A DNA stretch of 64,000 bases from positions 569,435 through 633,434 of the forward strand of contig CAADRB010000009.1 in NCBI GenBank assembly GCA_900708905.1, in the 5' to 3' direction. The translations under genes were made by a program, and so were the position numbers. The notes below the pieces were generated by a model. It saw only the letters and a program-made list of their open reading frames with translations, was not told where the DNA came from and ran no database searches. Position 1 is the stretch's first letter, and every line of letters begins with the position of its first letter. The stretch comes from Hymenolepis diminuta. Its lineage: Eukaryota; Platyhelminthes; Cestoda; Cyclophyllidea; Hymenolepididae. Below are positions 50,341-63,134 of the stretch, piece by piece.

Positions 50341-50368
50341 NNNNNNNNNNNNNNNNNNNNNNNNNNNN
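50341..50368. other. Assembly gap of 28 N
   Basis: A run of N just downstream of the homeobox gene's stop codon. It may hide part of the 3' UTR. Confidence 0.95.
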
Positions 50369-50427
50369 TCATAATTATTTAACCGGATTGTGAGTACAAG
50401 GTACAGAGACAAATAGGGAAATTCCAA

Positions 50428-51401
50428 TTATATATCTGAGTGTTCCATGATCCCTTTATTGACGGATAGATTAAGTGCTGCTACCGAAGAAACGTTAGAT
50501 AATCGCGGCTTTCGCTTTTCTTTCATTCTGCGGTTTTGGAACCATGTTCGAATCTTAAGTAAATACAGGAGGAAAAGGAAGGTTAAAAAAGAAACGAATA
50601 TAAATAAAAGCATTCCAGAAGATTGGAAACTTACTCTATCTTCAGAGAGATTGAGTCTCTGAGCTAATAGTTCTCTATCATGCGTCGAAAGATAGGTCTG
50701 TTGTTTATAGAAGCTTTCCAAAGCACACAGATGGTGAGGTTGGAAATAGGCCCGGGCTTTACGGTAGCGCTTGGCACGACTATTACGGGTCTTTCCAACA
50801 TCGGGTGAATCCGATTTTCCTCGAGATGTATCGACAGATGATGCTGGTGTCAGTCTGGTTCCATTGGATGAGGAAGCTGCGCCAATAGCGTCAGAGGAAT
50901 TTGGAGATAGGAGGGAATTGGTTGTAGAGGGAGAATTTGGTGGTGAGCAAGAAGAGGACTCTTTAAAATTTCCTTCGTCTAATTCCGTTAGGTCATCCAG
51001 TCCGGGAGTTTCATTGTTAGCAGAGGAGGGATAGGATGATGAGTCTTCTCGAACGTGGACTTCACGTTTAGTGGCAAACATCCTCCATGAACTAATTAGG
51101 CCTTCAAGTAGTTTGACATATTCTACAACATGTATACAAAGAGGTTATAAGTTAAATTAAAATTTCCAGGAGAAATGGGTCTTAAAATCTAAGTGATCCT
51201 CAAACCTCGTGGTCGGCTAAGTCCCCAGTTAGGAGAGAGTAGTTCCTTGGGTGAGGGAATAGTAGGAACCATACAAGGAGCATATTTGTCTGGTAAGAGG
51301 AGAGTAGAGAGTGGTTTAACTGCACAACTTAAGGCATTGCGGTGATTACCTAGTAGAATGGAAAGTGAGCATAAAGCGTCTCTATCTGCGCTGCCTAGCA
51401 T
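50428..51401 (-). CDS. Homeodomain transcription factor, three exons
   Basis: Sequence-specific DNA-binding nuclear regulator. Exons in transcript order are 51401-51206, 51122-50635 and 50553-50428. Intron 1 (83 nt, phase 1, GT...TAG) and intron 2 (81 nt, phase 0, GTAAGT...AAG) join in frame to give 269 residues with an ATG start and TGA/TAA-type end. The homeodomain lies near residues 185-244. It keeps Arg5, Phe8, Leu16, Tyr25, Arg31, Leu40, Ile45, Trp48, Phe49, Gln50, Asn51 and Arg53, with recognition helix IRTWFQNRRMKEKRK. The second intron falls between homeodomain residues 44 and 45, a site used by several homeobox classes. The N-terminal half is Ser/Pro/Asn-rich and disordered, typical of such factors. 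Gln50 and a YLSTHDR stretch suggest an ANTP/NK-like class, and MKEKR recalls Evx-type MKDKR, but I cannot name an orthologue. No second DNA-binding domain is seen. Confidence 0.88.
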
Positions 51402-51450
51402 TGTGTTAGAGAGCGTGCGTGTCTAATGTCGCTTGCCTCTGTTCAGGTTG

Positions 51451-51492
51451 TTTTAATAGGGTGACTTTACCTCGCCTCCGTTCTGATTGGCT
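51451..51492 (-). promoter_or_regulatory. CCAAT box and TATA-like element of homeobox gene
   Basis: On the minus strand, AGCCAATCAG (51492-51483) matches the NF-Y CCAAT consensus well. A CCTATTAAAA TATA-like motif follows about 23 bp downstream (51460-51451). The ATG at 51401 lies about 50 bp beyond that, implying a leader of only about 20-30 nt. Spacing is as expected for a core promoter, but this is a prediction. Confidence 0.5.
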
Positions 51493-54070
51493 ACTCAAAC
51501 ACAAAACTGATGAATGAATAAAAAAGTAGAAGGAGGTAACTAGAAAACACTACTTTTGGGTACGGCTGTACTTACAGCACACATGAATGCTTTTTGCTAA
51601 TGACGTAACTGTATTGAGCATAATATATTATTTCATCACTCTTATTCGATTATCCAATTATTTAATGTCTCTCTTTCACATCTACACAAGTACTCACACC
51701 TGTTGTATATTTGTCACAAAATCTAATAAATAGGGTACTCATGTACTAAGCTAAAGATAGACGATGGTGACACTTCAAACGATTTAATACAGAATTTAAA
51801 GAAGTTTGAGAAGAAAAAATAACGTTGAGCTTACCGTCTTCACTATCATTCTGCATTCTTCCATAATTTGGCTAAAGGAATCAATGTGGAATGTCATGTT
51901 TAGCCGCAAACAGTGGTGTAAGTAGGCTCAAAATAGAACAAATCAAAGGTTAAATAGTTGATTAAGGTGATTGTGGGTGATCTTATTCTTAGAAGTGATA
52001 GATTTCTAGTACTTTAAAAGCTTGTTAAAGTAAAAACTGTATGATTTCCGAGACTTTTATTTTTCAAGACAGACCTCATTTTCTTAATCACTTGATAAGA
52101 TAGTGGCTTTAAAATTCCCGAAAACCATTCTAGCATTTATAGTATTTTCGAAAAGAGTCTCACATCCCTTGCACCATAATAAGACCAAGTGTTTTTTGTA
52201 AATTCAAGGAAAACGCCTAATAAACAGGTGGAAAATAAACCCCGTTCTAATAAGCATCATTTTTCAAGGTGGAAATTAGATGACTGCTCAATTGGAGCGC
52301 TACTTTTCTGGTCTATTTAGCAAACGATTTTTTTATTTACTAGTATTAGTACTTAGAAAGTACTGAAGTGCGAAGTATATGTGTTTACGTAGTTTCGAAT
52401 GCTATACAATGTGGTGTTTAAAAGTGTTATTAAAGGACTTAATGGACATATCTGATTTAAGTAACAGAGTATTCTAAGAAGAAAAAGGGGCATGTCCATG
52501 CGTATGGGAAAATTGGTTGAATCAACTGGTTAAAATTAAACATGACTACAACATGACAGTATGTTTTAAAGTCATTTCTAAAATGAAATATTCTGATTTA
52601 AAAATAATTGAAAGAGAATTTTCCCTTAAACTTAAACAACGAGTTAGAGCTTGTGAGGGGAGAGGAGGGAAACACTACCAAATTTGTGGCTTTTGCATTT
52701 GATTTTCAAAATAACTTCGTGAAAATGTGAGTTTAAGATCAACTTCAGGTATCTTTAACGTAGAGTGATGATGATCAGCCAGCATAAGGCAAACGTCATA
52801 TGTAAATTGACCCTAACGCTAACGTTATGAACACTTAAGAAATTTTTTCTTTGAGTTTACCCTGCGCTTTGCAGAGCAATTAAATAAAAGCAAAAAAGAT
52901 ATTTGAGATTGCCAAATTAATTCAGAGAATTAATGGAATTTCCTTCATAATCTGACTATTCGTTATAATTGCTTGATGTTTACAAAGAAGGGTAACACTT
53001 GCAGCAGTATATACTGATTTGTATATATTTCAATTTTCAAAGCGATTAATAATTAGCATTAAAGATGCGACCTTATTAATCTGAAAAAATATCTATCATA
53101 CTTCTGAAGATCTTTCCCTGATTTGAGAAACTAAATAATTTGAAGAAATCCGATAAAAGCGGACTTTGACGGCAGAAATTGCTTTTAATTATGTGCCTAT
53201 GTTGATAAGATGTTGTTGGAGAAGTGATAATTGCTATGTGGACAAAAAATGAATTAATTTCTTAAAGAAATATAAGATGGTTCAAATCATGAAGTGAATT
53301 ATTATTACAGCTCAAGATGTGATTAAATATGAAATAAGATGAAGGGTAGGAATTTAAGGGATTTTAGGTTTAGACTTTCTAAAGATATTCTAATGTTTCT
53401 TCAAATCATTTATGTAGTGGTATATTAAGAAGTGCAGAGTTTGTGCATTGGTTATAGTTAATTATGTGGTTAAGTTTTTGTGAGTGGGCTTATGCCAAGG
53501 TTTGATAATTTTTCTATAACACGGAGATGTCCCAAAGTCAATTGGTTTTTACTTACAAATACACCAAGGTTTTAATGTTTCGCAAATTCACATGTCGTCA
53601 CCAGGCCACAGCTCTCCTTTTTGAACTTCTTGATCAAATCACGGAGACACCGACTCTCACTTTGCTCTTTATCTATTTCCACTTTATCCTACTATCTGTA
53701 CAATAAGGTTCCATATTTCCATCTCTCATCGCCCAACTCCTAAAACCAGGTATACTCGTCAACTTCTATCAATCTTTGTCTGGCTCAAATAACGAGTGAC
53801 AACTCACCAGCATTATTTTTGGTACCCACGTACATTCCGCTACTTTTCATTTAAAAATATATTTACAGAGATTTTTCCTTATTCTGCACCCTAACCGTTA
53901 TCCCTTCACATATGGTGACCTTGTTATCTATTAAGCAAAAAATCTACACGAAACCGAAATGTTGTTTATTGATAAAAAACTGGTTATCTAAGGCATTATT
54001 TAATAAAAACGTATTGATTTCTAGAATCGGCTTCTACCTGACTAAAAATTTTTCACGTTTTCCAACCATC
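51493..54070. other. Intergenic, no feature seen
   Basis: Upstream DNA of the homeobox gene, AT-rich. It may hold distal regulatory elements, but none can be recognised from sequence alone. Confidence 0.45.
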
Positions 54071-54140
54071 GTAATTATATACGGTTATACAATTTTGGGA
54101 GTGGATAGTTATTGGGTCAAGTCAGCGTCACTCATTTAAC
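54071..54140 (+). repeat. 70-nt motif R5, copy 1 of 3
   Basis: Reads taattatata...gggagtggatagttattgggtcaa, then gtcactcatttaac. It matches 54713-54781 and 55455-55523 in the same orientation. Confidence 0.6.
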
Positions 54141-54712
54141 AAACAAACCGATGGAATTGGCAGTATTACCATCTGTCCTCATCCGTTCGCACAATCTATT
54201 TGAAAATACATTTTCAATTTGAATTGTCATGAGATGGACATAACTGACAGTTTCCTGGATCTAACAGCTTATCAATGACAAGGAAACTTCTCCCTATTAG
54301 CTGACGTCCACCTGTAAATCGGTCAAGTTTTCTTAAAGATCTTTACTGCCATCATGAATATTGCCTATCAAACATCTGCGAGGATGTGATCAGACCATCA
54401 ATCTCTCGTTTGACTTTTAAGCCCCCTATGCGCAAACCACTCCTATTGTATCTTTAGATTATTACTTTCTTCTCACTTAAGACCACTATTTACTGTATTT
54501 TGCATTCTTATTTATCTCTATGGTTCTGAATTATCAATATCAGCTGACGCTAATCTTTTCTTCTCTATTATCTATTCATAATTGAAATTTTATTTAGTAT
54601 TCATTAAAGAATTGGAAAGAACGAAGCACACTTAAACTGGTATATCATTAAAAACTGTTAATCATCGGATTAACCCTTGTTTGATTAGCTGTTTCGTTTG
54701 TTTCCCTAACCT

Positions 54713-54781
54713 TATAATTATATGCAATTATATATTTTAGGCCTGGATGGTTATTGGGTCAAGTCAATGTTAGTCGCTTAA
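54713..54781 (+). repeat. 70-nt motif R5, copy 2 of 3
   Basis: Shares taattatat, ctggatggttattgggtcaa and gttagtcgcttaact with the other copies. It starts 642 bp after copy 1. Confidence 0.6.
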
Positions 54782-55454
54782 CTGATAATTGACTGACTTA
54801 ACTACCAATTTAGTCGTTTTACTCACCCTATTCAAACAGACTCATATTAATTTCTAAACTAACTCCAGTGTTTGTAAGCCCTATAAGTCTAAAGCGTTCC
54901 TACCTCCTACTCCTATTCTCTGGCCAGACATGTTCTACAATCCCTGCTCTTACCTCTAGCTCATACGGATTTTCAGTTTGCATCTACAGCGATCGCACCG
55001 GCTCCTATTGTAAAAGTTTACTAACCAGCAACTAATTTCTTATTGTGTCACAGTCATCTCGTTATACCTATCAGTTATTTCTCACCAAAACCTCATAATC
55101 ACATAGTTTTTCAACTTCAAACTTCAAATGGCTTTGATTCCTCAAATTTTGCTGACACTATCACCTTGCTGCAAAAATCTACTCCAATCGCTGTTTATTA
55201 CATTTTTATCACTATATGATAACCATATTTCAGAGCATTCTAGCAATTTTTAAACGACTAATGATAAAGTTAAGGGCCATGTAAAATTATTATTCAAATT
55301 TATTTTGGATATAAGTTCTCCATTTTATCCAATAGTTACCTATTAGAAAAATGAAAACAATTTTAACTAAGCAAACTTAATCTAATAAATTGCTTGAAAG
55401 GCTATTATTCCATCGAATTAGTCTTTGCTATTCCGTGAAATTTTTCGGCTCTAA

Positions 55455-55523
55455 AATTGCATATAATTATATATTTAGGGGAGTGGACGATTAGTGGGTC
55501 AGTGTTAGCCATTTCATTAACTG
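55455..55523 (+). repeat. 70-nt motif R5, copy 3 of 3
   Basis: Shares ataattatata, gagtggacgattagtgggtca and gttagccatttcattaact with the other copies. It starts 742 bp after copy 2. The near-regular spacing suggests an old tandem array of roughly 650-750-bp units whose other parts have diverged. Confidence 0.55.
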
Positions 55524-55724
55524 ATTTAATTGCAAATGTACTGTCCGTTCGGTCTCGCGAACCAAAGCCTTCAAACTAAAAGGTTTTTAATGGTCTTATA
55601 TGCATACACGAATCGAAAAAACCGATATTTGGGAAATTTAATCAATTAGGTATGTTGGCCAGTAATCGATCTAAAAATATGTAAATTTAGGTAAAGATAG
55701 ATTAAGTATCCCTGCTCAATATAG

Positions 55725-55763
55725 TAACATCTAGAGTTCGAGCCGCATGAACTCTAGATGTTA
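55725..55763. repeat. Perfect 15-bp inverted repeat with 9-nt loop
   Basis: Left arm taacatctagagttc (55725-55739), loop gagccgcat, right arm gaactctagatgtta (55749-55763). The arms are exactly complementary and the match stops outside them. As RNA it would form a stable stem-loop; as DNA, a small cruciform. Too short for a typical animal pre-miRNA, and no neighbouring gene explains it. Confidence 0.9.
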
Positions 55764-56404
55764 GACGAACTAATGTAAAACGACATTTAGTGGAGAACTG
55801 CAGGCCATCAAATTCGAATAACTAAAGGCGATAAGAGAAAAATCACTCCTTTAGATCTATTACATATATAAACTTCACTCTCCTCTTCACTTTCATTATT
55901 GTACTACTGGCAGTTATTTGTGGCCCTGCCAACAAACATTTTCTATATGAACGACGGCGAACCATTATTTTGATCTAGAGAACATAGTGATAATATCAAA
56001 ATATCTTAAATAATCCCATAAAAGGAACGCTTTGTTTAGTAATTTACCAAACGATATCATTGATAGCGAAGTCCAGGAATTCCGCAGATGTCCCAATTGT
56101 GTATAGCTGCACTTTTGGCATTTATATTGTTATTGGATCAAGATCCTGATCTCAGTAGATAGTGAAGATAATATAGGTCAGTTGAAAAAGGGTTATTGGA
56201 GAGCTACCCAAATGAAGTCAAATGCTAATTGAATAAAAGGAAACAAGTGTACTTAAATTAAATAGCTTATAATTTGTTAAACATTTAAATTTCTGAAACC
56301 ATGCAAACATCTATTTTCCGACAACTATTAATCCAATAAATGAATAATTTGACGAATTTTGCATCCTCTTTATATTGCCAAAGAGCCAGGCAAAATATAG
56401 GCAG
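55764..56404. other. Intergenic, no feature seen
   Basis: AT-rich sequence between the hairpin and the PDZ-like exon. Nothing recognised. Confidence 0.4.
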
Positions 56405-56544
56405 AAATATGTATAGCTTAGAATGTTATACATATGAACAAAAGAATGTAGATTTCTGTCCAAAAAATCTGGGATTTTCCTTAATTGGAGGTGGTAAATT
56501 TGAAGGAATATATGCGAAGGAAGTTGCAAAATTGAGTTTAGCAG
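56405..56544 (+). CDS. Candidate PDZ-domain exon
   Basis: PDZ domains bind C-terminal peptides of membrane and junction proteins. In one open frame this segment reads CPKNLGFSLIGGG, then KFEGIYAKEVAKLSLAG. The LGFSLIGG block matches the carboxylate-binding loop and second strand of PDZ domains. GIYAKEV matches the following strand, and the exon ends where many PDZ exons do, with a GCAG|GTAGAT donor at 56545. The left boundary is uncertain; aggcag before 56405 is one possible acceptor. I found no adjoining exon with the rest of the domain within a few kb, so this may be one exon of a large gene with long introns, or a relic. Confidence 0.4.
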
Positions 56545-59500
56545 GTAGATTTTTATTTCATATGTATTCATTCATTCATATAAATAACGCTTTAATCAAT
56601 CCTAGTTTGCTCGAATGCAGAAGAAAGAAACGACTACAAATTTAAGATTCGATAGCTGTATTTATCCCGACCTCAAGGCCATATATCGAGTATTTTATAC
56701 GGTTAAGATTTACAGCCAATAATATTCAACTAAACTATTTTCAATGCATTGGGTAAAAGTCGGGTTTTTCAGAACAGAACTCCGCCTCTGAAATGGCATA
56801 TTTCGATTACTGTTCCACCATGTGATGGGATAAGAATGAAGTCTCGTCACAGATACATTCTTGGCTAATTAGATTAGCATTCAATTCTATAATCTCTATT
56901 TACATGCAAGCAGATGAGCCTTCGTATTAAAGTACGTTTCATTATGTCCACTTTCTACTTCACCATGAGTAAAGGAAGCTTACGGTTCCTCGCTAACTTA
57001 CAATTTTAGTTAAGTCATCTCTGCTCTATATCACATAAATCATTCGTACCTTATCAAAAATTGAAAGAAAAAACGAATTGAAGTGACAAAATCAACTATT
57101 ATGATTAAAATAATCGGTCAATAAACATTGGACGTGAAAAACAAATATTTGTCGCAATACAGGGAAGAAATTATAAAATTTGAGATTTCCGGCCTGAACT
57201 AACCCTCGTTTTGATCTTCTACTATTTGTTATTCGTTAGACTTCATGTCAATAAATTTCAGTTGTTTTCCACAATTAAAAGTGGTAAAACCTTTTATATT
57301 ACAATGGGTATAAATAATTTCTTTTTCTGCTGGGTCCGATAAGTATTATCCACGGTATATCAAGGCAAGTAGTTTAACAAGGACAGCCTAGATCATGTTG
57401 GGGGATAGGTACCGCTTTATTGCAATTTCCTGCTCTATTTGTTTAGAAAAACCGATTAAGCCAGCTGATCACTGAATTTCCTATCCAGGCTATTTTTTAG
57501 GCCTTTTGTACTCATATACCTTAAATAATAGCACTAGAAAACTGCATGACATAGCATTGTGCAAGCAGTAATTCTTTTTCTGCTCTAGCATGTCAGTAAA
57601 TTTGTAAAATTTTCATTTATTTGCTATCCTTTTAACATTAACTAAAATCAACGATCCCATAGGCTGAGTTTTTTATTAAGCTCTATTGTAATAATTTTGT
57701 GTTAAATTGACTGGCTAAAGCTTACTACTATTAAGGTGTGAATATATTGGAAACATAGCAGTATTATCCCACCTTCTGGAGAAAATCTCATTTCAGAAAA
57801 TGTATGACTGAATTTGATAGTCATGCTTACCATATGATGATATAAACTTCTACTAAGTGCTGAAAATTTTCTCTACTTCTACATGCAAGGTGAATATTCT
57901 TTAAACAGCTAACACCTGTAACCCTCCATTAATTACATAAAGAACTGTAGTTGATTGCCAATTGGTTACACAATACTCCTGAGTTTTTGCATTTGAGTTT
58001 TTGACCTTCCGTGAAAGGAGATAACGTTTGTATTTTCGCTTATCGAGTGCCGATATACTTGAAAATAATTTATGTTTTATGTTCTTTTCTTGTGCCGAGA
58101 ACTTTTTACGGCATTACTCTAATAGAGATTAGCGTCCTACATTTATTAGTTTGCTTAAGAATAAAACTTTCATCATGAGAAAATCAAACTAGTTATGTTT
58201 TAGTCATTTATGGGCTCTGAATTACGTCTATAATTCATATTATAAGGGAAAAATAAGAAATTGCATCTCTAGAACATTCGCGAAATTTAATAATTGCTTT
58301 GCTATTGCGTTTTAAAGAAGGGCACGTTCAACTTAACACAAAACGATCAAATATATTTCTAGAAGTACTCTTAATTTAGAGAAATAAGGCGAAAAGGCGG
58401 TATTTTAAATGGATTTAGGGAAGTCTTTCAGAAGATTACGAAATATCTCTTTTAATAAGAATAAATTGCGGAATGCAAGTTTCGATATCATTTTTAACCC
58501 GCCAACAATGATTTTTTCCTAAGTCTCTATGTTTATCAGATTTTCAAGATAAACCATTTCTTCTTTCTTCCCCAAAATTATATTGCACCAGATTGTCTAT
58601 ACTTAATTTAATGTATTGTGAATTAAGGCTGTTTCTTACTTATATTGTAAAGTAATCTAACGACGTAAATGTCCTCATTATCTAAAGAAAATTATCTTCA
58701 GAGAGATTCATACCTCACGGAGATAAAAGTTTACAGATTGCACGCTATACAAACATTTAGCGTATTTGTTAGAGTAAAGACTAAGTTTCATAGCAGTCTT
58801 AATGATATCAATAATATTAGATTATGCTGTTTCTCCTATTTTCTCATAATGATGAATATGATTCAATGGATACTTCCTAATCCTAGATCATATTGAATTT
58901 CATATAGTTAATTTTCTTAACAAAATCAGTAGTTAATTAAGTGTTACATCACATTTCTTGCCGCATTTCTTGCTTTAATAAAAGAAAATTGGATCTTATC
59001 GTTGTAGAATAATCTTTGCTATCGAACCGTATTTTTGCCATTATGAAACGTGACGACTTTTTCCATTTACGGTTGTTATTGATGTCCATCTTTCCGTTTC
59101 AGGTCAAACATTATGCTAAATTACCTCATAATGTAATGATTATTCGGTTCTTTATCCAATTTTATTTAAATCAGTAAAAACATAGAAGTCATATTCAACT
59201 TTTAAAAAACCACCAATGGAAAATTAATGAATGATGACGAAATAGAGACTTAATTGTCATATTATAAAATATTAGAATTGATAATGATCGAATAAAATTG
59301 AAAGATGGTTTTGTAGCACTTGAGATATTCACCCGGTTTCTACAGCACCATCTTGATCTTCTTGAGACTGGTACATGCAAACCTCTTCACACGATTGCTT
59401 ACGAGCAATGTATGCTCTATTGTGGACTTCTTAACGTTGTTTGAACTTGACCTTACTTTTTAAAGATTAGACATTCAGACGGGCGGGCGTGAGTGTATAA

Positions 59501-62500
59501 TATCATGTTTGAATTTGAAAACTAACGGTTGGACGTAGTGCTTTAGCACTTAATCCCAATTTTATTTTGTTTTTTCCCTTTGTATAATAGAGAATGCTAG
59601 AAAACATGACATGTAGAGGAAAGAAAAACGCTTTATGCAGGATATTTGATCAAAAGAGTGCTTATATTTTAATCTATCCCATTTCAAAATTACCTTATTT
59701 TTAACCATATCTAGCTTTCTAAAATACCGCAGATCATATGTGATGTCTGAGAGCAGAGATTAATTATCAGAATAATGAGGAAATAGTTATTGACAAATCG
59801 CTCGAATGTACATTAGTTGAGTTAGTTTAAATGCGTTTTGTTAAGTTCATTGTGACATAAAACAATCAATCAACCAACTTATTGGGAACTCTAAGAGTCT
59901 CTCGATGTAAACATACATACAGCCAAAGACTAAAGATGAAATATCTCCTGAACTTATAAAGGCATATATCCTAGCTTCTCTTTTAATGGTTTGCCTGATG
60001 TGAATTAACACAACGGGGGGTAGTAATAGTCTTGAATTTATTGACCTCATACTATAATGAAGTTATCTATTTCTTCAACTTTCCCAAGTGGCTTCCACTA
60101 AGGTTTCAATGCCTATTCAAGCCCTCCCCCCCCCATATTTCGGGACAAAAGTAACAATGTTTTTTATTCCCGGAGCTCCATTTATTATTTTACCAGCATA
60201 CGTTCGTGAGCTGTACGGATTTTTAATATCCCTCATTTCTATGCCTGACTCAGTTCAATACTTTAATTTGATTGCTGTTTTTATTAAACTTTGTTATGTA
60301 ACCTTTATATTTTTGTAGGTATCATAATATCACGACTTCTTTGATTTAAACAAACCAGTGTTATTATAGCAACCGAAAAAGTTAATTTTAACGGGAAAGG
60401 ACATCTTCAATCTACAATTTGTTACTACTTTCTTCTGATATAGAAATTAAAAGTATAAAGTGATAGTTAAAGCGGTAAAAGTATATCGAAATACGCGGCT
60501 ACCAATTATGCTCAATGTTTACGGAAAAGAAAGCAATGCCTTTGCATTAACGAGGGATCATCGTTACACAGACACAACAAACCAGGTTCTGAGGCTTCCA
60601 GTGTGTGGTCAGAATCCTCAAGATGGAATCAAATTTATAATTATAATGTAATGGTAGCTAATTAACATTATTTAACATGGGCAGACTTTAACGTGATAAA
60701 GCTTACTAATCTTACGTTAAAACTAGAAGAGACTATTATGCAAAATAATGTTGTTTATTTTTGAAAATATTCTTACGTGCACAAATTTGATTAATCAGAA
60801 ATTGGCATTTTCCCGCTTCAGTACAAGATATGTACTTCATTAACGTACTCACCAATGTATTAAAACATTAGTATGAATACTAAGGTCCTTATAATAAATA
60901 ACTTAGTTAACATCAGTTCACGCGGTGGCCCCAGGCTAAGCGAGTATGCCGCTGTTAATGTCCGTCAGGATGCGTGGTTTTCTGCAAACCAAAATGCCAC
61001 GGTTTGTGACACTAGGATCCACCACTATGTTAACGAAAATGAACTAGTCATTGCCAAAAAGTTGATGATGCATATCATTGCCGATGTATTACTTAATTTT
61101 AGTTATTTTCATTAGTATTTCTTAATAAGTCACCGGCCCATGAAAGATAAGACATTTTAGTACCTATAATGAGCAGAAGTGAAAAATCTGAGGAAATTGC
61201 ACTATGCCAATTACTGAAGAACTTGTGTTATTCAATGTTTTCAGCAATAACTGGCTGCGCCTCAAATTTATGACATCCGAATTTTGAGATTTCTGCACTA
61301 ATTAGTATAATACGCTTGTGCTTTTATTACTACACCTGGCATATATTGTACTATTCAGAAAGGCGGGTGCAAGACTTAATTTTTTAATTTTGGAGAGCAC
61401 TGGAATCTTTCATTCGCTTGCTTACCAAATACAGATTTATGACCACGTGCTCTTTCTATGAGCTGCTTCTGATAACTTAGATACATTTATTCATTAGCTC
61501 CAGATATTGACAAAAAGTCGATCGATAATGGAGACTAATATTACCCATTATGTCAAAGTTACAGATAATTTTCTGCTATTTGCCATCTTAACCACCCTTG
61601 ACTTTTTTAGAGCATGAAGCATTCAAAGATTGGCACCTAATGTCATGGCTGATCATTACGTTGTGAAAAGGGGATCCCGTCAAAAATGCACTATTATTAT
61701 CCATGTCAAAACAAAAGAACTTTTGCAAGGTTTTGGGATGAAAAAGAATATGAGCACGAGGTACAGAAAGAAATTAAACTTGAGGGGGGAACAAGTAGAA
61801 GTAACTAATGAAGAATTCACACTAGTCCACAAAATTCGATCATCAGAGTATTCTTTATTAGAATTCTTTCTCAACTGGTGAGAAATAATGGATATGGCGT
61901 TTGAATTTCACTGTAATTTAACTCCTAGTTACCTCTAAAAGTGTAGATTTCATTTTCTTGATTAACTGAAGTGTATGTGAATGTAATGCTGCATTTCTGA
62001 TAATTATTTTGCAAAGTTCAATTATGATATAGTGTCGAATGCATAATGTCTCTTTGACTTTAATTTTCATCTTAATATTATCGTATTTTTTATTCTTAAT
62101 CTTCATTCACTTTGAAAAATCTTTTCTGCGTCGTCCATAATCAGTATGTACATAAATATTTAATTATGTAGTTATCGAACTGGATTTAAATTATTTTTAG
62201 TAGGCTATTCAACCAATTATTTCGTACTTTTGCATTCTTTTCTCGAGATGGAATTTTACTTTGAATATTTCATAGTAGTAATGGCCGCACTTTCTTTTAG
62301 GCAAACACGTTTAATTTTGCAAAGATTCCAGAAAAATCACGAAATTGTGGAGAATTTTTAGAAGGCTAACTTCGTATATTTATGACTGACGGTAAACAGA
62401 AATGATAGTGATATACAGAGTACATTTGCATAACGAGGAAAGTCATAAGTCAAGAAATAAAAAAAATAAAATAAGTTTTAAAGATTCATTCTGATTTGAC

Positions 62501-63134
62501 ATGATTTTCATATCATTCGGGTTTCATTCCTTGTCAAAACGTTGATTAAGTCAAGTTGCAGTAACCAGTATATAATATAAATTTTTACATGCAAGCCGTT
62601 AGACATCGCTGTTTCTTATTTACCTTTAACCATCGTTTTCTACCAGAACGACTCCAAACAATCAATTCCTCAATGAATACGTGTAGATAGGAGATAAGTT
62701 TAAACCACAAGGGTAAAGCCATATTTGACTTTTAAAATGAATCCGTTCATTTTGATCTTCAGGAAAAATGACGGATCTTAAAATAAACTTTAACAACTTA
62801 CCATTCCTGAGAAATGTAACTAAATCTTCTTTTCACTTCAAATATAGGCTTTTCAGATTCATTTTCTCCACCCTAATTTAACTAGTTCTGATGAGTTCTA
62901 TCGGATAAAATTGTACAATTTTTATCCAATAAAAAAATAACTTAGCAAATTATTGATACTTATGAACTTTGCATACTTGTTAAAATTTGCTAAGTTACAG
63001 AGTCGTTACCGTGCATAATTTTGGAGTAAAGCCTACCATTAAGGCAATTCCATTTTTTATTGAGTTCGGGGATTTATAGCTGTTTGGAGGGGCTAATAAG
63101 GTGTTAAAAAGTCACCAACTTTGAGGATTTTACG
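56545..63134. other. Intergenic, or introns of an unseen gene
   Basis: AT-rich DNA. Two locally GC-richer plus-strand open frames, at about 60460-60651 and 60873-61115, are discussed as findings. A run of nine C lies at 60126-60134. No gene can be supported. Confidence 0.35.
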
